A stretch of DNA of 64,000 bases from Geodermatophilus sabuli. Lineage in GTDB: Bacteria; Actinomycetota; Actinomycetes; Mycobacteriales; Geodermatophilaceae. Where the stretch lies: the NCBI RefSeq assembly GCF_900215145.1, contig NZ_OBDO01000010.1, positions 124,001 through 188,000 of the forward strand. Direction: 5' to 3'. Below, piece after piece: positions 19,703-27,857 of this stretch (position 1 is the stretch's first letter; each line of letters begins with the position of its first letter). Position numbers and translations under genes: made by a program. The notes below the pieces were generated by a model. The model was given only the letters and a program-made list of their open reading frames with translations, was not told the DNA's origin and did no database searches.

Positions 19703-20991
19703 CAGACGGCCCCCGCCAGCCGGGCCGGCAGCCGCTTGATGCCGTTGACGAAGGACGAGCGCAGCCGGTCCGGCTCCCCGGTCACCTCCAGGTCGGGCAG
19801 CTGGTCGAACAGCGCCCGGAAGGTCACCGCGAGCTCCCGCCGGGCCAGGTGCGCGCCCAGGCAGAAGTGCGGTCCCTTCGAGCCGAAGCCGACGTGCGGG
19901 TTGGGGTCGCGGGCCAGGTCGAACACCTCCGGGTCGCGGAACACCTCTGGGTCGCGGTTGGCCGAGGCGTAGAAGAGGAGGAACTTGTCCCCGGCGGAGA
20001 ACCGGTGGCCGTTGACCTCGCCGTCCCGGGTGGCCGTCCGCCGCATCCAGGTGACCGGGCTGGTCCAGCGCACGACCTCCTCGACCGCGGTGCGGTCCAG
20101 ACCGGGGTCGGCCATCCAGCGCGCCCGCTGCTCGGGGTGCTCGTGCAGGGCGAGGACGCCCTGCGAGATCGCGTTGCGGGTGGTCTCGTTCCCCGCGACG
20201 AGCAGGAGGATGAAGAACGAGGCGATCTCCTGGTGCGACAGCTGCTCGCCGTCCACCTCCGTGGTCACCAGGGCCGTGGTGAGGTCCTGGCGCGGGTGCG
20301 CCAGCCGCTCGCCGGCCAGCCGCTCCATGAGCCCGGCCAGCTCCATGCCCGCCAGCAGGAAGGCGTTGAGCGGGTCGTCCTGGTCCTCGATGAGGTCCGG
20401 GTCGCCGCCGGACAGGATGATGTTCGACTGCGCCAGCACCATCGCCCGGTGCTCCTCGGGGATGCCCATCATGTCGCAGATGACCCGCAGCGGGATCGGA
20501 GCGGCGATGTCGGCGACGACGTCGATCGCGCCGCCGTTCGCCGCCGCCGTCCGCCGGGCCTGCGCGAGGACGTCGTCGGCCACGGCGCGGACGGAGTCGA
20601 GCACCCGCTCGAGCATCCGCGGGGTGAAGGTCTTCGACACGATTCGGCGGATCTTGGCGTGCCGGGGGTCGTCCATGCTGATCAGCGAGCCGTAGAACTC
20701 GTTGAGGTCGGCCGGGATGTCCTGGATCGACACCGCCCCCTGCCCGGAACAGAAGACCGCCGGCTGTGAACTGATCGCCTCGACGTCGGCGTAGCGGGTG
20801 ACCGCGTGGTAGCCCGGCCCCACCGGCAGCATCGGCATGACCGGCTCGGCGTAGAAGGCGAACGGCCGCTCCCGGCGCAGCGCGGCGAACGTCGCGTGGC
20901 GGACCGACGGCGGCCCCGCCCACCAGTCCCGGTCGGACAGGTCGACGGCGTCCAGGTCGACGGGAACGGGTGTGGCGGCCTCGACGGACAC
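19702..20991 (-). CDS. Cytochrome P450, CYP124/125/142-like
   Basis: A 429-residue bacterial P450. The I-helix reads LLVAGNETTRNAISQGVLAL, the ExxR motif is in VEEVVRWTSPVTWMRRTATR, and the haem-binding loop is FGSKGPHFCLGAHLARRE. The AGNETTRN and WTSPVTWMRRTA pattern resembles the actinobacterial sterol and branched-lipid oxidases of the CYP124/125/142 group, but substrate is an inference. GTG 20991 has GAGGAGG upstream. A perfect 8-bp inverted repeat at 21008-21027 lies just upstream, a candidate operator. The gene is coupled to its ferredoxin. Confidence 0.88.
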   Translation of the reverse strand: MSVEAATPVPVDLDAVDLSDRDWWAGPPSVRHATFAALRRERPFAFYAEPVMPMLPVGPGYHAVTRYADVEAISSQPAVFCSGQGAVSIQDIPADLNEFYGSLISMDDPRHAKIRRIVSKTFTPRMLERVLDSVRAVADDVLAQARRTAAANGGAIDVVADIAAPIPLRVICDMMGIPEEHRAMVLAQSNIILSGGDPDLIEDQDDPLNAFLLAGMELAGLMERLAGERLAHPRQDLTTALVTTEVDGEQLSHQEIASFFILLLVAGNETTRNAISQGVLALHEHPEQRARWMADPGLDRTAVEEVVRWTSPVTWMRRTATRDGEVNGHRFSAGDKFLLFYASANRDPEVFRDPEVFDLARDPNPHVGFGSKGPHFCLGAHLARRELAVTFRALFDQLPDLEVTGEPDRLRSSFVNGIKRLPARLAGAV

Positions 20992-21007
20992 GGAGCGCCT
21001 CCTCGCG

Positions 21008-21027
21008 GACGGTCAGCGGTGACCGTC
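21008..21027. promoter_or_regulatory. Candidate operator of the P450-ferredoxin operon
   Basis: A perfect inverted repeat, GACGGTCA-GCGG-TGACCGTC, 17 bp upstream of the P450 start and downstream of a CTAGCG promoter-like patch. The size and position fit a TetR-type repressor site. No regulator gene is adjacent. Confidence 0.45.
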
Positions 21028-21090
21028 ACGCTAGAGAGCACGCGGGGTGACGCACAACACACCAGATCGGCATGGCGCCCGAGGAACGAC

Positions 21091-21124
21091 AGAGGGCCCG
21101 GTCACCGTGGTGACCGGGCCCTCT
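21091..21124 (-). terminator. Terminator downstream of tRNA-fMet copy 1
   Basis: A perfect 15-bp stem (21091-21105 with 21110-21124) and a 4-nt loop, 8 bp past the 3' end of the minus-strand tRNA. It also isolates the tRNA from the P450 operon. Confidence 0.8.
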
Positions 21125-21130
21125 GCGAGG

Positions 21131-21209
21131 AGTAGCGGGGGCAGGATTCGAACCTGCGACCTCTGGGTTATGAGCCCAGCGAGCTACCGAGCTGCTCCAC
21201 CCCGCGTCG
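21131..21209. repeat. 79-bp direct repeat, left copy (contains tRNA-fMet)
   Basis: Identical to 41187-41265 over all 79 bp; flanking bases differ immediately on both sides. It spans the whole tRNA gene plus a few bases. Together with its partner it brackets 20 kb of accessory sequence and may be the result of tRNA-targeted integration. Confidence 0.8.
21133..21206 (-). tRNA. tRNA-fMet (CAT), initiator, copy 1
   Basis: A 74-nt tRNA with anticodon CAT and no encoded CCA. Initiator features are all present: unpaired C1 with U72 at the top of the acceptor stem, an A11:U24 pair in the D stem (GAGC/GCTC), and three consecutive G:C pairs (GGG/CCC) next to the anticodon loop. The T arm reads GCAGG-TTCGAAT-CCTGC. 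Sequence is identical to copy 2 at 41189-41262. Confidence 0.96.
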
Positions 21210-21309
21210 CGCCTCAACCATACACGCCCGATCCGGCGACGTCGGACCCCCCGTCGGGGCCGAGCGCGCCTCACGCTCAGCTGCCGGACAGCAACTTACA
21301 GTCGCGGCC

Positions 21310-21747
21310 GTGACGGCGGAGGTGGCGACCAGCAGCTTCCTCGGCGACCCGCAGCCGGTGGAGGCCTTCCACGCCGGCGACTGGTTCCCCGGTGACCTGC
21401 TCGGCTGGCGCTTCGACGAGACGGGGACCTGCCGCGTCCGCGTCCGCTGTGTCGTGGGCGGGCTGCGCCACACCGCCTGGACGGACCTCGCGCACCTTCG
21501 GCTGCCGACCACGACCGGCACGCCGGTGGCCGCCGGCCGAGCTCCGGAGCGGCATGCCGACCCCACACCCGCCCAGCCCGTCGCCCCACGCCGCGCCGCG
21601 GAGGCTCCCGCGGCGCCGGCCGCTCCGGCGCCGTCCCCGTCGGACCGCGACACCGGCCGGCACCCGCTGCTCCCGGCGACCGACCCGCGTCCGGCACCCG
21701 CCGCCGTCCCGCGACCCCGCCGCGCGCCGGGCTCGTGGAGTGGCTGA
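21310..21747 (+). CDS. Hypothetical protein with Pro/Ala-rich tail
   Basis: A 145-residue protein of unknown function. The first 70 residues form a compact domain (HAGDWFPGDLLGWRFDETGT, then CRVRVRCVVGGLRHTAWTD and LAHLRLP), suggestive of a small beta-fold. The remainder is a disordered proline/alanine tail. GTG 21310 is preceded by TACAGT at 21297-21302 with a 7-nt gap, a leaderless-type promoter, which supports expression. It is the first gene to the right of the left tRNA copy. Confidence 0.6.
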   Translation: MTAEVATSSFLGDPQPVEAFHAGDWFPGDLLGWRFDETGTCRVRVRCVVGGLRHTAWTDLAHLRLPTTTGTPVAAGRAPERHADPTPAQPVAPRRAAEAPAAPAAPAPSPSDRDTGRHPLLPATDPRPAPAAVPRPRRAPGSWSG

Positions 21748-21811
21748 CCGCCGCCGTGTGAGTGACCTCCAGGACCCGCCCGGACCCGATGCCCGTCTGG
21801 ACTCGGCCCCG

Positions 21812-23227
21812 TCAGGCGCGCGGTGACGGGGCGACCGCCCCCGGGATGTTGGCGTTTCGGTGGAAGACGTTGCCCGGGTCGTAGGCGGCCTTCACCGAGG
21901 CGAGGCGGCCGTACTTCGCGCCGTAACTGGCCTCGACCTGGGCGAGGTCCTGGGACTCCAGGGCATTGACGTAGGTGCCGGATCCGATCATGTGCGGTCG
22001 CAGCGCCTGCTCCACCGACCGGATCCAGCTCCGTTCGTCGGGCAGCGTGTCCGGCGTCGGGGCGAGCCCGATGAAGAAGCCGTTCCAACGGGGGGAGCGC
22101 CCGCCGCCGAAGGCGGTGTCGTCCTCGCCGATCTCGGAGTAGGCCTCGTCGAGCCGGTAGAACAGCAACACGGACATGGGTGACGTCTTGCGCGGGGCGT
22201 GGTCGACGAGCACGTCGATCACCTCGTCGGTGAGCTCGGCGAAGTAACCGCCCTTGCCGTAGCAGCAGACACCCCAGGGGTTGGCCTCGTCCTCCACCTG
22301 TTGCACGGCTGTGAACGGCATCGGGGTGACCACGTCGAACAGCGGCGGCAGCCTCAGTCTGATCCGCTCGGCGACCTGTTGGTGCTCGGCGGGATCGCCG
22401 AAGCCGACCAGCATCAGCCCGTACCCGGGGATCCCGTGGTGCTCGACCGGCACGAACGGCGCGGCGGGAGCGGTCAGCGCCGCAGCGGGAACGGCGCTCA
22501 TCGAGCGCGGTAGCTCCGCGGCGATGTCCCGCATCAAGCGCAGTGCCTCACCGCCCCGGGCCTGCTCCCAGAAGAAGAGGCCGAACTGGACGATCGGCCC
22601 GACGTCGAGCAGCCGGAACTCGAACTCCGTGACCACGCCGAAGTTGCCGCCGCCACCACGAATGGCCCAGTAGAGGTCGGCGTTCTCCTCGGGGGCGGCG
22701 CGCAGCACACGGCCGTCAGCGATGACGACCTCCGCCGACAGGATGTTGTCGACGGTGAGGCCGCCTTGCCGGGTGAGCCATCCCATCCCGCCGCCGAGGG
22801 TGAGTCCACCCACGCCGGTGTGACTGATCAGCCCCATCGGCACGGCGAGCCCGTGAGCCTGTGTCGCGGCGTCGACATCGCCCATCAGCGCGCCGCCCTG
22901 CACACGGGCGCGCCGGGCGACGGGGTCGACACCCACCGCGTTGAGCAGGCGCAGGTCGATGACGAGCCCGCCATCGACGGAGGACAAGCCGGGGATGCTG
23001 TGGGCGCCACCGCGCACCGCGACCTCGAGCCCCTCAGAACGGGCGTACCGAACGGCGGCGGCGACATCCGCGGTCGACGCGCACTGGACGACGACGGCCG
23101 GACGTCGATCGACGGCCCCGTTCCACACCCTGCGGGCGTCGTCGTAGCCGTCGTCAGCCGGCCCGTGAACGGGTCCGGTCACCTCGGACCGCAACCGCTC
23201 GATGCCGCCACTCACGGTCCGCGTCAT
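21812..23227 (-). CDS. FAD-linked oxidase, berberine-bridge-enzyme type
   Basis: A 471-residue flavoprotein of the vanillyl-alcohol oxidase/PCMH fold. The FAD-binding domain shows VVVQCASTADVAAAVRYARS, then EVAVRGGAHSIPG with the histidine that carries covalent FAD, and GVGGLTLGGGMGWLTRQGGL and AIRGGGGNFGVVTEFEFRL. The C-terminal BBE segment is YGAKYGRLASVKAAYDPGNV followed by FHRNANI. The residue that would make the second, cysteinyl, flavin link is not evident. Family members oxidise sugars, alkaloids or polyketides; the substrate here is unknown. No secretion signal is visible. Confidence 0.88.
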   Translation of the reverse strand: MTRTVSGGIERLRSEVTGPVHGPADDGYDDARRVWNGAVDRRPAVVVQCASTADVAAAVRYARSEGLEVAVRGGAHSIPGLSSVDGGLVIDLRLLNAVGVDPVARRARVQGGALMGDVDAATQAHGLAVPMGLISHTGVGGLTLGGGMGWLTRQGGLTVDNILSAEVVIADGRVLRAAPEENADLYWAIRGGGGNFGVVTEFEFRLLDVGPIVQFGLFFWEQARGGEALRLMRDIAAELPRSMSAVPAAALTAPAAPFVPVEHHGIPGYGLMLVGFGDPAEHQQVAERIRLRLPPLFDVVTPMPFTAVQQVEDEANPWGVCCYGKGGYFAELTDEVIDVLVDHAPRKTSPMSVLLFYRLDEAYSEIGEDDTAFGGGRSPRWNGFFIGLAPTPDTLPDERSWIRSVEQALRPHMIGSGTYVNALESQDLAQVEASYGAKYGRLASVKAAYDPGNVFHRNANIPGAVAPSPRA

Positions 23228-23473
23228 GTCTGGCCTCTCCGGCTGCCGACGGTCGGCTCATCCGAGGCGCACTGTCCTCCCGCGTCCGGTGGCGGGACAC
23301 CCGTCCTGACCTCGCACGGCCGATCGACGCGGGGACACGCATGTCGTCGCGGCCACACCGGTGTGCTCCGACACCCTGCGAGGAGTCCGCTGCAGCAGGG
23401 TTCCCGAGCTTCGACGCGTCGACCGTCCAGCCGGCGGGGGCCCGGGGGACTTCGCGGGCGTCGCCGTGCTGCC

Positions 23474-23850
23474 GTGACCCTCGCCGCCCACGCCGCAGCG
23501 CTGGTGGCGCACGGCAACGGCTTCGTTGCCGCCTTCTACGGCGGGCTCCCCTTCGGCGCCGCGGCCGGTCGGCGCTGCCCGGCCGAGCTGGTGTTCACCG
23601 AGCAGGCCGGCGACCTGGTCTCGCTGCTGGTGTGGCGACGTTCGGCGAGATCGCGGTGCCGATCATGTGGGACCGCCCGAGTTGGACCGTCGTGCTGTAC
23701 GCCGTCCTCAGCCTCACACTCGTGCGGAGGATCCCGGTCGCGGTGGCCCTCCCCGTGGCCGTCATCGCGGTGACCGTGTTCCTCAGCGTGCTCGCCCACG
23801 GGTTCAGTGCCACCCCGCTGGCCGCCCGCTACGGCCGGGCCGCCGACGCG
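23474..23850 (+). pseudogene. Remnant of NhaP-type (CPA1) Na+/H+ antiporter
   Basis: Two frames together spell the C-terminal part of a cation:proton antiporter. The first (23474 to about 23633) reads HGNGFVAAFYGGLPFGAAAG and ELVFTEQAGDLVSLLVW. The second continues with EIAVPIMWDRPSWTVVLYA, LSLTLVRRIPVAVAL, then VFLSVLAHGFSATPLAARYG. A frameshift lies near 23633. The conserved glycine-rich helix normally between VALAL and VFLSV (GPRGLASIVFALL type) is missing, so there is also an internal deletion near 23745. The N-terminal two thirds are absent. It is decayed, not functional. Confidence 0.72.
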
Positions 23851-24004
23851 CGGAGCCCGAACCCGGCGGGCAGGTTCCCGATCTGCCCGTGCGTGGCTGC
23901 CCCGCCCCGCCATCCCGCACGCGTGCGAACCGAAGAGCGGGCTGCGGAGCCAGGTCCGCGCTCCCCTCAACCGGAAGGCACCGCGACCGTGCGCGACGGC
24001 TCGT

Positions 24005-24457
24005 TCACCGGGCTCCGCCGCTCGGCGGCGTCACCGCGGGCGCGGCATCGGCACGCTGACCGTCCACAGCGCGAAGGAGCTCACGGGACGTGGCCGCGGC
24101 GGCGACCTCCACCACTGCGCTTCCCGAGGCGAACCGCACCACGACGGGACGGTCGCCGAGCCGCTTGACCTCATCGGGGCGGGCCGAACGTGGCCCGTCC
24201 ATCCGGTCGGCAGGCACCAGCTCATTGCGGAACAGGAACGGGCTCTTCGTCCAGACCAGCACGTGCCGGACCCAGCGCCCGTAGCCGCGGCGCCACGTCG
24301 AGCCGATCCCGTCGACCTCGCCGGCGCTGACCCGGATGGCACCTCGGAAGGCGCCGGCCTGGCGCGCCACCCACCGTTTGCGGCCGAGGACGAACGCCAG
24401 CAGAGCGACGATGACGACCAGGTCGACGCCGAGCAGCGCAAGCACCGCGATCAGCAC
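24005..24457 (-). CDS. Single-pass membrane protein, DUF2550-like
   Basis: A 150-residue protein with one N-terminal membrane helix (VLIAVLALLGVDLVVIVALL) followed by a basic stretch and a cytoplasmic or extracytoplasmic domain. That domain has FRGAIRVSAGEVDGIG, GRWVRHVLVWTKSPFLFRNE and RPVVVRFASGSAVVEVAAA. The layout resembles DUF2550 proteins found in actinobacteria, a tentative match. GTG 24457 has GAGGGAG upstream; a GTG ten codons earlier (24487) is the alternative. It follows the SCO6745-family gene by 45 bp and probably ends the DUF1254 operon. Confidence 0.6.
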   Translation of the reverse strand: MLIAVLALLGVDLVVIVALLAFVLGRKRWVARQAGAFRGAIRVSAGEVDGIGSTWRRGYGRWVRHVLVWTKSPFLFRNELVPADRMDGPRSARPDEVKRLGDRPVVVRFASGSAVVEVAAAATSRELLRAVDGQRADAAPAVTPPSGGAR

Positions 24458-24502
24458 GTTCGGGCTCCCTCGCCGAGGTGGCGACACCGCGCGATCAGCA
24501 CG

Positions 24503-25459
24503 TCACGTCCGCTGCCGGTACTGCTCGGCCGCGGTGTCGAGGGTGAGCCCGGCGCCGAAGTGCGGGCCGCCGCCGACGTTGTAGACACCGGAGATCCGCT
24601 GCGGGTAGGAGCCGGCGGCGATGATCGCCTCGGACCATGCGTCGAGGTGGTCGAGCAGCTCGTCGAGGTCGTCGCCCAGGGCGTCGATCAGCGGGCGTTC
24701 GAGCTCGTCGGTGCGGACCTCGATCTCCTCCCGGAAGGCCCGGCCGGCCTCGGTGATCCTCTCGTCGTCGGTCATCAGCCCGCGCCGCTGCAGCCGCGCG
24801 AAACCGGCGTCCATGTCCGCGGCGGTCCACCCGCGACTCGGGGTGTACGAGCGGGCCGGCAGACCCCACCACTGCTCGGTGAGCAGCAGCACCTCCACCG
24901 CGTCGGCGCCGCCGACCACCCAGGTGACGACGTGGCTGTCCCCGCGGTGCTCGCGCACCAGATCCGCAGCGTGCCACACGTCGCCGAGCGGATGGCCGGG
25001 GAAGCCCAGCGAGCGCAACCCGCCGAACACCGCCCGACCCGCCCACGGCGCCGCGTCCGCGGCGCGCTGGAGCAGTTCGGCGACCCGGTCCAGGCCGTCG
25101 GGCTTGTCGCCGAGGACCCGCTCGAGCATCGCGGTCGCACCGCGCTCGCGCGCCCGCAGGACGGCGTCCCGGCCGGCGATCCGCCATCCGGCGGCGACCG
25201 CGGCCACCACGACCCTCGGGTTGAAGCAGCCGAACGCGGCGCTCACCACCTCCCCCGGGACCTGGCCCAAGCACGCCCCGCGGCTGGTGAAGTAGGAGGC
25301 CAGCTCCGGACGGGCGACGCCGTCGACGGTCACCGGACTGCCGTCGAAGCCGAGCGCCTGATAGGCCGCGTGCGCCTCCGGCGCGAAGTAGACCCCGGCG
25401 GCGACCGGCTCCACTGCGTTGCGCAGACGCCGCGCCCGCTCTCGGAAGTCGGTCCTCAT
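24503..25459 (-). CDS. SCO6745 family protein
   Basis: A 318-residue protein recognised as SCO6745 family from RLRNAVEPVAAGVYFAPEAH, YFTSRGACLGQVPGEVVSAA, FGCFNPRVVVAAV and the tail DAWSEAIIAAGSYPQRISG. It is predicted all-alpha and cytoplasmic. Some relatives read as winged-helix-like in their C-terminal half (DADMDAGFARLQRRGLMTDD-type region). Function is unknown. It overlaps the upstream DUF1254 gene by 4 nt (ATGA), so the two are made together. Confidence 0.8.
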   Translation of the reverse strand: MRTDFRERARRLRNAVEPVAAGVYFAPEAHAAYQALGFDGSPVTVDGVARPELASYFTSRGACLGQVPGEVVSAAFGCFNPRVVVAAVAAGWRIAGRDAVLRARERGATAMLERVLGDKPDGLDRVAELLQRAADAAPWAGRAVFGGLRSLGFPGHPLGDVWHAADLVREHRGDSHVVTWVVGGADAVEVLLLTEQWWGLPARSYTPSRGWTAADMDAGFARLQRRGLMTDDERITEAGRAFREEIEVRTDELERPLIDALGDDLDELLDHLDAWSEAIIAAGSYPQRISGVYNVGGGPHFGAGLTLDTAAEQYRQRT

Positions 25460-27099
25460 CGGTGGCTCCGCGCCCCTTGAGGGACCTGCTCGGACCGCGT
25501 GGCCTGCCTCGGCACCGCGGATGTCGAGGCCTCCGCGACGGGCTCAACCTCGCCCGGCCGCCAGGTCTTGTCGAAGAAGGGCTGCAGCGGGCTGTACAGC
25601 CGCAGGATCACGAAGAATCCCTTGCCGGGCACGGTCTGCAGCCAGTTGTCCCGTTTCCCGTCCGGGGGCGTGGGCCCGATGTGGACGTCGGTGCTGCCGT
25701 CCGGGTTGGCGGCGACGCGGCCGGACTGGCTGCCGACATCCGGCCGGGGCTGGCCGGTCTGCAGCATGGAGCGGGTCTGCCGGTCGTAGAGCATGACCGA
25801 CCAGAACCGGCTCTCCGGGATGTCCGGCGGCAACGTCAGCCGGTAGCTGCGGGCGCCGTCGAGGAAGGCGCCTTCGGCGTCCCGCATCGCGATCAGGTAC
25901 TGCGATCCCAGACCGGTCAGCCGCATGCACATGGCCGGGGTGATGCCCGTGTAGGGATAGAGGAAGGCGATCCGGGAGTTCAGCTTGCGCGCGCCGTCGC
26001 TCGACCCGCGGACGGCCCCGTCCGGCGTGATCTGCGGGGGCGGGTCGAGGAACTCGTAGCCCCCGACGAACAGCATGTTGAACCACGCCGAGCCGGGGTA
26101 GAACGCGAAGCCTTCCTCCGGTCGGGGCGCGAACGCGATGGTGCGGGCGGTGGCGTTGCCCACCGCGACGGCGTCCTCGAGGATCGTCCGCATCCGCTCG
26201 TCGGGCGCGAACGGCCGGCCTTTCACGATCCCCACCGAGGCGAGCAGACCCATCAGCTCCGATTCGCCGCCGGACGCCGGCTCGTCCTGCACCAGGCGGT
26301 CGACGACCTCCCAGAAGGTGTAGTCGTTGGGCGGGACGGTGTTGAACGCCACCCCGGAGCCCTCGACGAACCGCGTCTCGGGCACCGCGGTCGCCGGCGC
26401 CAGGTGCGACACCGCGCCGGACAGGAAGGTGGCGACGGCGGTGCCGTGACCGCCGGGCACGTACGGGGAGATCCGGAAGCCCGCCCTGAGCGCCTCGACG
26501 GCCGGCGCCGGGTCGTTGTCCACCATGAACGCTCGGCCCAGCACGCCCACGTGCGCGGTCTTGGCGTGCGCGACGTGGAAGCCGCCGTCGGGGAGCGGGC
26601 CGTCGTAGCCGGGTCCCACGATCAGGTACCGGCCGCCCAGCCCGCGGTCGGGGCCGGGCACGCCGAAGTCGGTGACCCAGCCGAACCACATGTCGTCGAC
26701 GGTGCCCAGGATCCCCGACGGCGGTCCCATCGCGGGGACGTCCATGACCATCGGACCTGCCGACAGGTCGACGAAGCTGAGGAAGTACACCGTGTCGCAG
26801 TTGGCGGTGAGGAAGAGCGAATCCGAGTCCATCAGGTCCGAGAACAGCAGCACCGAGTTGTCCTCGACGCCGATCGACCTGAAGCCGTCGCGCATCGCGG
26901 TCATCGAGGCACCGGGATAGGCCCGGATGAACGCCTCCACCCCGTGCACGAAGTCGAGGTGGTCGTACAGCAGTGCTGCAGTCGCGGCCGTCGGCGCGCC
27001 GTCGTCGAACTCCAACACCCCCAGACGGCTCTCCACCGTGTCCGGCGTCGAGATCGAGGCCAGCACCTCGGCCGACACGCCGCGCTGCGCAACGCTCAT
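25456..27099 (-). CDS. DUF1254/DUF1214 domain protein (first copy)
   Basis: A 547-residue protein with DUF1254 (about residues 30-170, including SVLLFSDLMDSDSLFLTANC and DTVYFLSFVDLSAGPMVMD) followed by DUF1214. The latter spans about 370-480 and includes SRIAFLYPYTGITPAMCMRL, SYRLTLPPDIPESRFWSVML and GKGFFVILRLYSPLQPFFDK. The pair is widespread, with no established reaction. No signal peptide is seen, unlike many secreted relatives. ATG 27099 (MSVAQRGVSA) has GGGAGGG upstream. It heads an operon with SCO6745 and DUF2550-like genes and has a paralogue at 39174. Confidence 0.85.
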   Translation of the reverse strand: MSVAQRGVSAEVLASISTPDTVESRLGVLEFDDGAPTAATAALLYDHLDFVHGVEAFIRAYPGASMTAMRDGFRSIGVEDNSVLLFSDLMDSDSLFLTANCDTVYFLSFVDLSAGPMVMDVPAMGPPSGILGTVDDMWFGWVTDFGVPGPDRGLGGRYLIVGPGYDGPLPDGGFHVAHAKTAHVGVLGRAFMVDNDPAPAVEALRAGFRISPYVPGGHGTAVATFLSGAVSHLAPATAVPETRFVEGSGVAFNTVPPNDYTFWEVVDRLVQDEPASGGESELMGLLASVGIVKGRPFAPDERMRTILEDAVAVGNATARTIAFAPRPEEGFAFYPGSAWFNMLFVGGYEFLDPPPQITPDGAVRGSSDGARKLNSRIAFLYPYTGITPAMCMRLTGLGSQYLIAMRDAEGAFLDGARSYRLTLPPDIPESRFWSVMLYDRQTRSMLQTGQPRPDVGSQSGRVAANPDGSTDVHIGPTPPDGKRDNWLQTVPGKGFFVILRLYSPLQPFFDKTWRPGEVEPVAEASTSAVPRQATRSEQVPQGARSHR

Positions 27100-27351
27100 C
27101 GGAACCCTCCCACCACATCTCGAGCCACCCGGGGGCCCCGACCCAGAACTGCCGGACACCGTTCCCTGCTGTCGTGCGCCTACCGTCGTCTGTCAGCGCG
27201 ACGGCAGGTTCATCCGGAATGCGTGAATCGCCCCGCCGGCGCTCGCCACCACCGGGGCGTGGGCGAAGCTCCCCACAGCGGCGGCATGAACAGCCAGCGC
27301 CGTCATGGAATGTTGTCGGGCGCGCCGACCGGCAGGGGCGGGCATCGAGAC

Positions 27352-27660
27352 TCAGCCCGCCGTGCCGGTGCGACAGTTCAGGGGCTCCGTATCGGTCACC
27401 GTTGCGGGCCGCCTGCCTTGCGGCAGGAGTCCCAGCTCCCGCCCCCGGCGGACCGCTTCGCCGCGACGGCCGACCGCCAGCTTGCGCAGGATGCTGCGGA
27501 TGCGGGTGCGGACGGTGTTGGTCGAGATCGACATGGCCGCGGCGATCTGCGCCGTGGACCTGCCGACGGCGAGGTGCCGCAGCGCCTCGAGGTCGCGCGC
27601 GGTCAGTGCAGGCGCCCCGTCGGGGCGGACCCGACAGATCTCGTCCGATGGCTGTGGCAT
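27352..27660 (-). CDS. Mini LuxR-type HTH regulator 1
   Basis: A 102-residue protein that is little more than a LuxR/FixJ-type DNA-binding domain: PALTARDLEALRHLAVGRST, then AQIAAAMSISTNTVRTRIRS and ILRKLAV. No receiver, PAS or ATPase domain is attached. ATG 27660 (MPQPSDE) is preferred; an ATG four codons earlier (27672) and a long frame to 27795 are alternatives. Over 47 residues it is identical at 31 positions to the second mini regulator at 31353. It sits upstream of the DUF1254 operon and divergent from an AraC regulator, so control of either is plausible. Confidence 0.72.
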   Translation of the reverse strand: MPQPSDEICRVRPDGAPALTARDLEALRHLAVGRSTAQIAAAMSISTNTVRTRIRSILRKLAVGRRGEAVRRGRELGLLPQGRRPATVTDTEPLNCRTGTAG

Positions 27661-27857
27661 GGCTGTACCCATTCCTGTGGTGCCGTCGAGGCGCTGCGGC
27701 CCCCGGTCCGACGTCTGCGGCCGGTCCCTCTCGGTGACCCCCGCGATGCGGCTCGTCACCGACGCCGGTGCGACACAACGTAGGAGGCCGCCCATCTCCC
27801 CGCTTCAGCGATGCGGACGGTGTACTTACGCCTTTCGGACATCGCCCCGGGAGCCCG

